The notes below the pieces were generated by a model, which ran no database searches, was not told the origin of the DNA, and worked only from the letters and a program-made list of their open reading frames with translations. A stretch of DNA of 64,000 nucleotides. Source: Diphasiastrum complanatum. Its lineage: Eukaryota > Streptophyta > Lycopodiopsida > Lycopodiales > Lycopodiaceae. The position numbers were made by a program, and so were the translations under genes. Positions 20,720-30,884 of this stretch are shown here, piece after piece. The stretch lies in NCBI GenBank assembly GCA_029204225.1, contig CM055092.1, forward strand, positions 59,229,296 to 59,293,295, given 5' to 3'. Every line of letters begins with the position of its first letter. The first letter of the stretch is position 1.

Positions 20720-21889
20720 TTTATTTATGTCTTTTGGGTGCCAACAGGTATATAAGACGAATGTGAATACATCTCAAATATGATGTCATCCAAGGGAGCA
20801 TAAATATGTCTTCCAGATTAACTGCTATTTAAAACCATACAAATTAGTCAACTAGCTATCAAAAGAGAAAATGTAAAATATGGTGCAGTATACAATGTGG
20901 CTGCCAAGCATATCTCATTGTAGAGTATCATGTACAATAGTCAGACTCCGTTGAAGAATGTCAAGATTTATGTAGCAGGTGCTGGAACAAATGATGAAGA
21001 AATTGAAGCTGGGGCTGATGTCGACGTTGTGGTGAACATGGTCCTTTGGCCTGAAGCCTTCAACATTGGATCACTCTGCGTCTGGGTGTCTGAGACCATC
21101 TCGTGTGGATGTGTGATGTCATCGATCCCTGTGACTGTCACGAGGGGATGCTATTCTTGTCCTTCAAATATGTATATGGTCTAGATCTCCGTCTGGAGAA
21201 AAAGGAAGCAATCCGAGGCTGAGAATCCTGGTGTCGGAGCTAGTCCCTCTAACATGCCTCTCTTCGTAATAGAATCATCTCTCATCAATGCCACACAACA
21301 GGGGTCCTTGTACGAGATAAGTGATTGTAAGGCAACTGGAGGATCTCTAAAGAAGACAATGTATCGGCCCCTAATCTCCTAATAAATAGGACATTGGAAT
21401 ATGAAGTGGGTCGGAACGTGGTGCTAGGAAAAAAGAAACTTTTTTTTTTCTTTGTTGAATAATTACAAATTTAAAAGAAAAACAATTTGGCCATGTTCGG
21501 GAACGAGCAACTATGCTTGGTACTCATGCATTCTCAGTAACTGAAATGCTTGTCATCAAGGACTATATATGATCTGCAACTCGTAGTACATATTTGTGTT
21601 TCTTATGATACAATAAAAATAGCTGCTCCTTAAAAAATCTCTTTTGGTTTCTAAGAGGTCTTGGCATTTTTCCTGGAAATGGCGTTGGGAATCTTCATAA
21701 TGTTACAAATAAGTATCGTAGATTGTTTATTTGTTTGCTGCAGCGGATTCACTAGCAATGGAGTCTTTGCTAGAGCTTTTGGATGAGGAGAGCTTGCACA
21801 AAGACACTGCACTGCCATCTCCTGAATGGTCATCGGACCATATTGCACTCCTTGCAGAGTTCCGCTGTAAACCTCGGCCGCGAAGATGA
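7643..21889 (+). CDS. CCR4: CCR4-type poly(A) deadenylase gene, 3' part (five exons)
   Basis: The join 7643-7696, 15276-15367, 15456-15570, 15724-15874, 21744-21889 gives one continuous reading frame with GT-AG introns and matching phases. Its product matches the C-terminal half of plant CCR4 proteins, the catalytic 3'-5' exonuclease subunit of the cytoplasmic CCR4-NOT complex that shortens mRNA poly(A) tails. Recognisable blocks are [35 protein letters not shown], the metal-site [36 protein letters not shown] and the terminal [19 protein letters not shown], where SDH holds the catalytic His of the exonuclease-endonuclease-phosphatase fold. The frame ends in TGA at 21887-21889, three basic residues after the conserved end, as expected for full length. 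Exons for the N-terminal half, including the first catalytic Glu, were not found in 1-7642 and may lie outside the window. Introns of 7579 and 5869 bp hold retroelements; the other two are 88 and 153 bp. The exons contain no stops, so the gene is probably functional. Confidence 0.92.
8376..8787 (-). repeat. 3' LTR of chromovirus in CCR4 intron 1
   Basis: About 412 bp recurring at 11681-12083 in the same orientation with only scattered differences, including a small indel near 8709/12009. On the - strand the LTR follows a purine tract (GAGGAGGGAAG, about 8788-8799) and ends TTCTACA. The high GC of this LTR contrasts with the AT-rich intron around it. Confidence 0.85.
8806..9970 (-). pseudogene. 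chromovirus integrase with chromodomain
   Basis: Integrase catalyses insertion of the element's cDNA. Core motifs are [13 protein letters not shown] (first Asp), [14 protein letters not shown] (second Asp) and [13 protein letters not shown] (Glu context). Then come the GPY/F-type block [19 protein letters not shown] and a C-terminal chromodomain with [17 protein letters not shown] frameshift near 9770 splits the core just after VVVDR. All three catalytic acids are still encoded. The frame ends at 8806, close to the purine tract and LTR, as is normal for these elements. Confidence 0.88.
9971..10800 (-). pseudogene. chromovirus RNase H and integrase zinc-finger region
   Basis: RNase H, which degrades the RNA strand during cDNA synthesis, is seen as [41 protein letters not shown] and [12 protein letters not shown] (usually ADALSR). 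The HHCC zinc finger of integrase follows: [13 protein letters not shown] then, across a TAG at about 9972 replacing Trp in [18 protein letters not shown]. There is also a stop where the usual [10 protein letters not shown] starts (about 10563) and one near 10757, so a full-length product is not made. Confidence 0.85.
10842..11680 (-). pseudogene. chromovirus reverse transcriptase
   Basis: Reverse transcriptase open for 276 codons. Motifs in order: [79 protein letters not shown] and the catalytic [10 protein letters not shown] frameshift at about 10850 interrupts the FLGLxxYYRRF stretch that links to RNase H. At its 5' end the frame runs without a break into the LTR at 11681: gag, protease and the primer-binding site are gone. 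Apart from this the domain looks well preserved. Confidence 0.9.
11681..12103 (-). repeat. 5' LTR of chromovirus, fused directly to RT
   Basis: Direct repeat of 8376-8787, from TGTAGAATGAACC to about 12083. About 20 further bases (AGTCGTAACCGGACTCTAACA, read as 12083-12103) have no counterpart in the other copy. They may be the true LTR start (TGTTAGAGTCC on the - strand) or flanking DNA. No 4-6 bp target duplication could be fixed because of this uncertainty. Confidence 0.8.
12104..14079 (-). mobile_element. non-coding interior of a probable LTR element; cryptic repeats
   Basis: No coding region is seen. Position next to the primer site at 14080-14091 suggests this is the interior of a - strand non-autonomous retroelement. 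From about 13310 to 13880 variants of CAGCGATCTGCC / CAATGATCTGCC / CAGTGACCTxxC recur every 20-40 bp without strict spacing, giving a degenerate cryptic repeat. It lies in CCR4 intron 1. Confidence 0.35.
14080..14091 (-). other. primer-binding site (TGGTATCTGAGC)
   Basis: On the - strand the 12 bases TGGTATCTGAGC follow TTTCTAACA, the CA end of an LTR. The sequence matches the plant initiator-Met tRNA 3' end at 11 of 12 positions compared with TGGTATCAGAGC. It marks the 5' LTR/leader junction of a - strand LTR element. Confidence 0.65.
14092..14488 (-). repeat. LTR next to the 14.08 kb primer site
   Basis: Begins TGTTAGAAAACC on the + strand just after the primer site. The outer end is estimated at the GACAACA near 14488 and is uncertain. 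No second copy was found in the window. Confidence 0.4.
14489..15275 (+). other. CCR4 intron 1, 3' end
   Basis: T-rich intron sequence leading to the acceptor at 15275. No transposon coding sequence seen. Confidence 0.5.
15276..15367 (+). CDS. CCR4: CCR4 exon b (metal-binding GDFNS)
   Basis: Follows TTTGTCAG and ends CAG/GTAAGG. It starts with [11 protein letters not shown] and carries the GDFNSVPG metal-site motif of the nuclease. It leaves two bases (AG) completed by the T of the next exon, giving Ser. Confidence 0.92.
15456..15570 (+). CDS. CCR4: CCR4 exon c
   Basis: Acceptor TTTTCTCAG, donor TTG/GTTAGA. With the two carried-over bases it is 39 codons, including [19 protein letters not shown]. 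The intron before it is only 88 bp. Confidence 0.9.
15724..15874 (+). CDS. CCR4: CCR4 exon d
   Basis: Acceptor CCTTGTAG, donor ACAG/GTTGGT. Starts [12 protein letters not shown] and ends [19 protein letters not shown] plus one base. Residues between SRL and EPLFTN are the normally variable stretch of plant CCR4. Confidence 0.92.
16281..18463 (+). repeat. repeat A: 2.2 kb AT-rich non-coding element in CCR4 intron 4
   Basis: Aligns along its length with repeat B (34300-36649). Shared landmarks in order are: AGATCYTGCTTACAAG, CTTACTGGAGTACC or TTTACTGGAGTACC, AACGTTCTTCCCTCCTT or AACATTCTTCCCTCCTT, TAGAAAATCATTATCCTTA, GAGCTCTCTRGGATMCAATCA, CATGCGTCTTACAA and TCTATTCACACAAGTAGTA. There is no open frame of note. 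It may be a long solo LTR or the non-coding half of a gypsy element; terminal dinucleotides do not settle it. The left boundary is uncertain by some tens of bases because similarity to repeat C seems to run slightly further. Confidence 0.65.
18464..18711. other. short AT-rich spacer with a block shared (inverted) with 38650-38740
   Basis: The stretch AAGGGTTTCCGATTTTGTAG..GAGATACC..GGGATCCGGAT at 18596-18650 is found in reverse complement near 38650-38740 with moderate divergence. Its source is unknown. Confidence 0.35.
18712..18996 (-). pseudogene. LINE ORF1-like N-terminus, second 5' end
   Basis: A - strand open stretch of 94 codons. It has a Pro/Ala/Thr-rich low-complexity part followed by a heptad-like helix (residues about 56-90, with [20 protein letters not shown]), as in the coiled-coil start of LINE ORF1 proteins. 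It stops at 18712 without the RNA-binding part. It lies downstream of a (CT)n tract and a leader that duplicate those of the 20.7 kb copy. Naming it LINE-like is inference. Confidence 0.4.
19241..19287 (+). repeat. (AG)n microsatellite, about 47 bp
   Basis: Uninterrupted AG dinucleotides. On the - strand it is a (CT)n tract in the leader of the LINE-like copy that starts near 19340. Confidence 0.97.
19550..20465 (-). pseudogene. LINE ORF1-like protein, frameshifted
   Basis: The - strand starts with a Pro/Ser/Ala-rich segment (20140-20465). It continues into a nucleic-acid-binding-like domain with [20 protein letters not shown] (near 19880-19920), [29 protein letters not shown] and, after a frameshift near 19680-19760, [20 protein letters not shown]. 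NVRVxGIP followed by a helix and xLDEDLT is the layout of L1-type ORF1 RNA-binding domains. The frame is broken at least twice and no ORF2 (endonuclease/RT) follows, so the copy is defective. It sits in CCR4 intron 4, antisense to the gene. Confidence 0.6.
20400..20790 (-). promoter_or_regulatory. 5' leader of LINE-like copy with (CT)n; paralogue at about 18970-19340
   Basis: On the - strand this region reads TATATACCTGTTGGCACCCAAAAGACATAAATAAAGCG, then 72 bp of (CT)n, then a GC-rich leader. The same arrangement recurs near 19340: TATATGCC..TTGGCATGGAAAAGACGTTAATCAAGC followed by (CT)n. Two such 5' ends in head-to-tail order suggest a tandem element start. A promoter role is inferred from position and the TATA-like sequence. 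Confidence 0.45.
20645..20716 (+). repeat. (AG)n microsatellite, about 72 bp
   Basis: Pure AG repeat; (CT)n in the sense of the LINE-like element. Confidence 0.97.
20791..21743 (+). other. CCR4 intron 4, 3' end
   Basis: Open stretch at 20930-21184 (+) has no recognisable product. The final part is T-rich and ends in the acceptor TTTGCTGCAG. Confidence 0.4.
21744..21889 (+). CDS. CCR4: CCR4 terminal exon with catalytic SDH
   Basis: Acceptor TTGCTGCAG. Starts [18 protein letters not shown] and ends in [15 protein letters not shown], three basic residues and TGA. The sequence after 21889 is probably 3' untranslated; no convincing AATAAA was seen in the next 400 bp. Confidence 0.92.
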
Positions 21890-24559
<2,670 letters not shown>

Positions 24560-24840
24560 CACATCAATGAAAGAGTGTGTGCTAGCAAATGAATTCATGT
24601 ATCTAAAAGCATGGCTCATATATCACAACCTTAATCAAGATCAATGGCAATGTGACAATCTTGACTAATTTCAAGGGTCTATGTTTCTCTTACACTTTGG
24701 ACCAATAAGGGACTGGTTTATACGTCCCTTGACATTTTTACACGTGCTAAAAGTGTGGGAAACTTTAAATGAGCAATTAGAACTCATCTAATAGTTTTAG
24801 GCTTCAAAGTAGTCTAGTTGCAATTTACTAGTTTTCACAT

Positions 24841-25371
24841 TTAGCAAATCCATTCGTACCACTTTGGGAGTTTTCCATCAGGTGATTTGCTTCCAGGTGA
24901 GAATGTGTTCCATGGTACATCTTTCTCCTTCACTTGCAATTTAGATCCTTCTAGGTCCAAACCTCTCCTCCATCCTATCTCACAAGGCAATGGAGTAGTA
25001 TCATGAGGTGCATCACTATGCACATCATCAAGGACCTCCATAAATGGGTCGTCATGAAGAGGAATCCTCACAACAACAAAAGTTCTTGGATGCATTGATG
25101 GACAAGGGTGTTGGTGGTCTAACGTGTCTAGCAGGCCTTTTACAAGTTTGCCCTCTAGGCTCAAGCCATACTCTTCATGAAGCTCCTGGGTTGAGTAACA
25201 GAAGTTCCACAGGATCAGGTACTCATCCATTTTGTTTTTTCTTGCAAAATAGAAAGTGTAAATTTTAGCACAAACTATCCACTGTAAATCCTCACATAAA
25301 AAGTACCAAATAACCAAGCAAGTAGGCTGGAAATCACCAAATACAACAAAAGGTAGTACCAATAGTACCAA
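24841..25371 (-). CDS. unassigned open frame, 176 codons
   Basis: The longest - strand open frame in this area. The first 50 residues are hydrophobic and Cys/Phe-rich. The remainder is Pro/Asp/His-rich, with HPRTFVVVRIPLHDDPFMEV and a C-terminal GSKSPDGKLPKWYEW. I recognise no family. The coding-like composition of the second half suggests an exon or a captured gene fragment rather than noise, but no splice-supported model could be built. Confidence 0.22.
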   Translation of the reverse strand: MVLLVLPFVVFGDFQPTCLVIWYFLCEDLQWIVCAKIYTFYFARKNKMDEYLILWNFCYSTQELHEEYGLSLEGKLVKGLLDTLDHQHPCPSMHPRTFVVVRIPLHDDPFMEVLDDVHSDAPHDTTPLPCEIGWRRGLDLEGSKLQVKEKDVPWNTFSPGSKSPDGKLPKWYEWIC

Positions 25372-26426
25372 ACCATAACCGAAAGTACCAAATTAAGTAC
25401 CAAAAGCAGCTAATTACTACCATTGTACCAAAAGTACCCCCTTGGATTCTTGTTTTTGTCTTGCATCCGACTCTTCTGTTGTAGTTGGCAATCCATGCTA
25501 TTTAAGCCAATTTGATAAAGAGAATCGCAATTCTTCCATGAATTGCTTTTCAAATGTAAATGCTCCATACGAAGTAGTCGACATTAAGAATGACACTCGT
25601 TCATATGATGAAGCATATATCTCTTTATCCATTATTGGTCAAGTAAAGCCAACTGTATTGTTGCCAAGGTAAGGCCAAACAGTACAAGTATTATGGTTTG
25701 TGGGGATCAGCTTAATCACCCCTTGTTGATGTGGCCTGGAAAAATATTAAGAGGGTTGGTCAAAAGGTAATATACAGGTCAAGTGAGATGCCGTCAAGAC
25801 CATATGTTTTTCCCCTAGCTAATTCTCTTAAGGTAGTTTTAATTTCTTTTGTAATGATTATCCAAACTGGAGTTACAAGGAATAGTCTTGGAGAAATGAC
25901 AGAAGTGAGTTATCATAGGGCTGGTCAGATTATCGAGATGTTGAAAGTGGGTCCTAGTAGCTATGACATTTTTAGATGAATCAAGAAGATGGAAGGTCCT
26001 CCCTTATGCAAGCCAATTAAGTTTAGCCCTAGGGCTTCATCATCCCAACAACTATGTGATAATCGATTTTTTTGAAATTGTTAAGGCATTTCAATTCCAA
26101 GTCGTGGAAAAGATCTAGCAGACTGTGGGTAGTTTGATCGTCCAAAATCTTCTTGAGAAAGTATGTTAGAAGCCGTTCCAGTGTGCCAATGCTAAAATTC
26201 AGTAGCTTTAATTCATCTACAGTAAAAGGACATGTAGTGATTTTGTCCTGGAGAGAAAGGCCAATATCAATGGTCTTAATGTAGTCTATGGCATGAATTA
26301 AGTAATGCAAATAGTCCTACTACTCACATGTGGCAACATGCTCCACACATATGTGATTTACATATGTACATGAAATTGTAAAATCATCAAGCTAGATTTT
26401 GCATAATTTTCACATTCAAGACCACT
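25372..26426. other. no recognised gene
   Basis: Open stretches at 25442-25672 (+), 25731-25979 (+) and 26029-26310 (-) have no recognisable motifs. Being next to the copia gag at 26.4 kb, the region may be remains of that element. Confidence 0.3.
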
Positions 26427-26939
26427 TTACTCCTTTGCTTTGATAGCTTTGGACGATTTGATCCTCAAGGTAGGAAACCTTGATGTATTTTTGGACTCAT
26501 AGATGGCTTTGAGTGTGTCCCAAACATCCTTAGGAGTTACACATGATCCTATCTTTCTAAGGACCTCATTGGACGCATTTATTTTGATGCAATGAAGTGC
26601 CATTCTAGATCTCTTCTTGTATCTCGCATTCTCTTGAAGAACTTGAGGCTCCTCCTCAATTCCCATCAAAATATCAAAGAGATATTGAAGGACTAGTAAT
26701 GATTCCATCCTTACTTTCCATATAGGATAGTTTGATAAAGTCAATCTCACTCGTTTCCAAAAGGAATGATCCAATTGAAGCCATTGTGAGAATTTTGTGG
26801 TACAAAAAGTACACATGTGTGAACAGTTAACAGAGGTGATTTTGCACGTGTGTGCAACCTTATAGTGATATACACAAGTTCTATCAAGATCCATTAAAGC
26901 CTTAATCACTATTTGCTTCACTCTCCTCGCTAATGTCAA
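26427..26939 (-). pseudogene. Ty1/copia gag fragment
   Basis: The - strand carries a copia gag core with NYPIWKVRMESLLV, RYKKRSRMALHCIKINASNE and PKDVWDTLKAIYES, the UBN2-type capsid region of plant copia elements. The same family appears at 57831-58255 on the + strand. Zinc knuckle, protease, integrase and RT are missing to the left, so the element is truncated. Gag packages the element RNA into virus-like particles in the cytoplasm. Confidence 0.75.
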
Positions 26940-27548
26940 AAAACTTGAAAATCTGTCCTTGCTGAAAACACGAAGATTAAAGCACTTAAGCTTTGACTAG
27001 AAATCACTTTCCTTAGCCTTTTAGACTCACTCAGGCCTACAATAATCTCCTCTTGAGATTTGGTCTATATCCAAAATGATCTGGAGCTACAACTAACACA
27101 TAATTTTTCTTTCTTTTTGACTATACTTGAGAAATCAATGATTTTTGTCTTGTACACAAAGTACTTTTGATCTGATCTTAAACCATACATGTCAGGTGCC
27201 CTACCAAGGTCTAGGAATCATATCATAACACAAAAAATGATGATTTGCTTTCCAAGAATTGATATGCACATGAAATTAGACTTCAAGCTCTTGATTCTAG
27301 GATCTTGTAGAAACTTAATCTAGTAACACATACTAAATTGGCACTACATCAAAGTTTTGGATCATTCATGGTTTTTGAGTGTCACACACACTGAAAGAAC
27401 CTACTTGATCCTAAAATATCCTCGTGGACGAGAAGAATCTAAATATTATGCTTGAGATCAAGTCAAGTCTAAGAATTGCTTCAAAAAATCGCTGAGATCT
27501 TGAAAAACTTGCTAATTTGGGATGGATCTTGAGGAATGGTTGGATCCA
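26940..27548 (-). other. leader between copia primer site and gag
   Basis: Non-coding stretch of about 600 bp between the primer site and the recognisable gag, similar in length to the leader of the 57 kb copia copy (57228-57830). Confidence 0.45.
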
Positions 27549-27560
27549 GCTTTGATACCA
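27549..27560 (-). other. primer-binding site (TGGTATCAAAGC)
   Basis: On the - strand this follows the LTR end GATTTTAGCA and differs by one base from TGGTATCAGAGC, the usual initiator-Met tRNA primer site of plant copia elements. Confidence 0.75.
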
Positions 27561-28065
27561 TGCTAAAATCAGAGGATCTAAACCTCATTTGGATCTACAT
27601 ATATCATTTAAGCATCAAAGATTGCACAACAACAAGATTGATAGAGATCTAGACACTAAATCTAGCTTAATTCCATCTAGATTGGCAATTGCCTTTAAAT
27701 GCCACAAAAAAATTAGCATCTATTGATCCTCATGGCCTGTCACACATGTGAATAGTACAGAACTCTCATTGGGTTCAGATCAATTTATTAGACACAAAAA
27801 ATATCACATACATTAAGCATCAATCATTTTTTAAGAGCAAAATTGTCAAAAATCACATCAAGCTTGATTTCTCTCAAAAGGTATGTACAAATGAGCTCTA
27901 CATCCATATATAATGAGCTCGGATCAATATCTACATCCGTATCTAATGAGGTTAGGTCTAAATGTACTTAGGGTATACCCTAACCCTAGCAATCAAGGCC
28001 TTAGATTAGGCAAATTAGCCCTTAGGTCAAGGTGCCTCTTTTTGGAAGTGGCCGATATAACGATT
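27561..28065 (-). repeat. copia 5' LTR (same family as 62513-63140), truncated
   Basis: Starts TGCTAAAATCAGAGGATCTAAACC on the + strand and aligns with the reverse complement of 63140-62680, including a block reading TGTACTTAGGGTA next to CCTAACC. Similarity ends near 28065, just after GTGCCTCTTTTTGGAAGTGG, before the expected outer LTR end. Confidence 0.65.
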
Positions 28066-28369
28066 GCCAAGTGAAGATCTTCAAGAATCTTGTCACATGC
28101 AAACCAAAAGGACACATGTGGACCATAAACCACTCAACCAACTTGAAGAGGCTAGTCAATACCCTAACCCTTCATCCCCAAGCCACAGTGAATGAATACA
28201 AGAGAGGAGAGGAAAACCTGGCTCAAGAATTTGAAATTCCAATAGAGAGATGGGCAAGTTTCCATGGTAAGTATTCTCTCCAAGAGGAGAGAATATTCTC
28301 CTTAGGATCCCCATGCAGCCTATATTAAGCTATTGACCTCCTATTCTTGCATTAAAGCAGTCATTCACC
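28066..28369. other. no recognised gene
   Basis: A 98-codon open stretch spans 28032-28328 (+), but its first part lies in LTR sequence and the product is unknown. Confidence 0.3.
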
Positions 28370-29222
28370 ATGCAACCCAAATAGAATCATTTTGGCATTG
28401 GGTCCTTGGAAGTCCAACCACAAAATCCATAGATATTCTTTCTCATCATTTTTGAGGGATATCTAGGAGATGTAACAACCCTCCAGTCTTTAAGCATTCA
28501 GCTTTGGCTAACTGGCAAGGTCTACATTTAATCACATAAGACTCGACAAATGGCTTGAGTTTTGGCCAATAAAACTCTCTTCTGACCAAGTCCAAAGTTC
28601 TGTGTATACCCGAATGTCCTGCACATGGAACATCATAAAGAATTCTCTTCTTTAACTCATCATCCGCTGATACACAAATTTTTCCATTCCGAAATAGCAA
28701 ACCACCTCAGATAGAGAACTGTTCCGCTGTCTTCTCATCTTTCCTAGGAACCTGAGACCCTTGTGAGTAAATCTCTATTCCACTCTCATTTTTTTTTTCT
28801 CTCCATCGTCTTTCAGATGGGACCAAAATGAGAATCCGATTCACACCTCCCTTTCAGTGAAAGATATAGATCACTAGAAATCTGGGTGAATGAAACTTCA
28901 TTTAGTTCACCAATCCGACTAAGCGCATCTGCAACTTGGTTAGAGCTGTCCTTGACATATTGGATCTCATGATCAAATTCCTGCATAAGCTCAGCCCATC
29001 GAGCTTTATGACCCCTTAGATTGTTCTGATTACAAAAGTACTTTAGAGGCTAGTGATTTGTTTACACTATAAACTGACTACCATAAAGGTAATGCGTCCA
29101 AGTTTTAAGTGCATGTATCACAACAAATAACTCCTCTTGAGTTGTGTAACGCAACTGAGGCCCCATGAGTTTCTTGCTTTCAAACGCTATCGGACGATAG
29201 ATCCTATAGAAGAACTGCTCCT
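28370..29222 (-). pseudogene. Ty3/gypsy RNase H and integrase N-terminus fragment
   Basis: On the - strand: [20 protein letters not shown] and HALKTWTHYLYGSQF (RNase H, 29062-29222), [15 protein letters not shown] and SNQVADALSRIGELNEV (near 28900-29000), then integrase HHCC with DVPCAGHSGIHRTL and CRPCQLAKAECLKTGGLLHL (28446-28650), ending in a decayed MDFVVGLPRTQ near 28380. The coding sequence is cut at 29222/29223 by the LTR of the copia element. The integrase core is absent downstream. Part of the same or a related element's RT lies at 36650-36900. Confidence 0.8.
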
Positions 29223-29456
29223 TGTCAATGATTTGATAAGCACTATCAATCATTCATCATAAGCAATCACCATAAGAAGGAGGAAGAACACACAATCCCA
29301 GTATCACACTGAATGAAACAGAGTACAATAAACCCTGAATATAGAGAGAGAGAAAACTAGTAGTTGACTATAGACTAGCCTACAGCTACTTATAGCTGAT
29401 AACAACTGTCAACAGTAAATCGTAAACAGTAACAAGTTTATCATTGGTTTCTAACA
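29223..29456 (-). repeat. 3' LTR of copia element (234 bp)
   Basis: Complete LTR, TG..CA bounded: on the - strand it runs from TGTTAGAAACCAATG to CATTGACA and follows the purine tract TGAGGGAGAG. Its last 69 bases match 34231-34299 with two differences. Confidence 0.9.
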
Positions 29457-29983
29457 CTCTCCCTCAATGATAAAAGTACATTCTTCTATTCCTAATAAAG
29501 TACGAAACTTTTCAAATTTACATCTACCTAATGACTTAGTAAAAATATCTGCCATTTGATCTTCAAATTTACAAAAAACAAGATCAATGGTTCCATCAAG
29601 TATTTTCTCTCGAACAAAGTGATAATGTATTTCGATGTGCTTGGTTCGAGCATGTAGAACTGGATTTTGGCAAGGTGAATGCAGCTTTGGTTGTCGCAAG
29701 AAATAGTAGTCGCATCCACCTGTGATTGACCTAAATTAACAAACAATCTTCGTAGCCATACTGCTTCCTGTGTAACATTGCTGAGTGCACGATTTTCAGC
29801 TTCCGTTGAAGATAAGACTACTGTAGGTTGCTTTTTGCTGCTCCATGAAACTGCAACTGTACCATAACTGAATGTATGACCACTGGTAGATCTTCTATCA
29901 TCAATATTACCTGCCCAGTCAGCATCTATGTAACTTACCAACATTGGCGCTTCAGGCTGATCATACTTCAAACCAAAATTCAA
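29457..29983 (-). pseudogene. copia RNase H
   Basis: Contains DADWAGNIDDRRSTSGHTF, a decayed STEAEYRALS region (STEAENRALS), EAVWLRRLF, CDNQSCIHLAK and, in a second frame, RTKHIEIHYHFVREK and DQMADIFTKSLG. A frameshift near 29650 breaks the end. These are the standard C-terminal motifs of copia pol, ending just before the purine tract and LTR. Confidence 0.88.
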
Positions 29984-30884
29984 CGCCCTCGAATGTACTT
30001 GAGAATACGTTTAGCAGACTTCCAGTGTGCTTGACTAGGATTTTGCATAAATTGGCTAACGACACCAACAACATAAGAAATATCAGGTCGTGTGTGTGTC
30101 AAATAGATGAAACTACCCACCAGCTGCCTGTACAAGTAAGCATCTACTTTCTTAGATTCATCATATGCAGTAAGCTTCATGTTGACATCCATCGGTGTAC
30201 TCAAAGGCTTACAATCTTGCATATTGAACTTATAAAGTAAATCGCGTGCATACTTGCTTTGTGTAAGAAAGACAACCTCTTTCTTTTGCCATACTTCAAT
30301 GCCAAGACAATAGTGCATCAATCCTAGATCGCTTATGTCAAAAGCATTGGAAAGATCTGATTTGATTTCATCAATTAAGCTCTCATTACTTCTTGTAATA
30401 ATCAAATCATCCACGTACAAAACAATGAATACTATATCTGAATCATGCTTTAGAATGTAAAGATTAGGATCAGCCTTACTCTTTACCATTGCTCTTCACT
30501 TGAAGTGTTCATCAATGCAAGAGTACCACACCCGTGGTGCTTGCTTCAATCCATAGATAACTTTGTTGAGCTGACAAACAAGATGCTCTCTTCCTGGATC
30601 AACAAATCATTGAGGTTGTACTAAATACACCTCTTCATCCAACACTCCATTAAGAAAAGCAGATTTAACGTCCATTTGCTGGTTCTTCCAACCATGGAAA
30701 GTAGAAATAGCAATGTAGAATGTATAGTTACCATCTTAGCTACGGGTGCGAAGGTTTCCTCAAAATCAATGCCTTCCTGTTGCTCAAATCCTCTCGCAAC
30801 CAACCGTGCTTTGTACTTTTTGAGTTGCCCATCTGCTCCATATTTGATCTTATAAATCCATTTGCAAGTGTTCCTTTGCTTCAT
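29984..30884 (-). pseudogene. copia reverse transcriptase
   Basis: Starts with [20 protein letters not shown] and [20 protein letters not shown], and has the catalytic box VLYVDDLIITR at about 30405-30440, then LGIEVWQKKEVVFLTQ and MDVNMKLTAYDE. Interrupted between 30621 and 30489 by frameshift and stop. The catalytic YVDD is intact. Confidence 0.9.
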
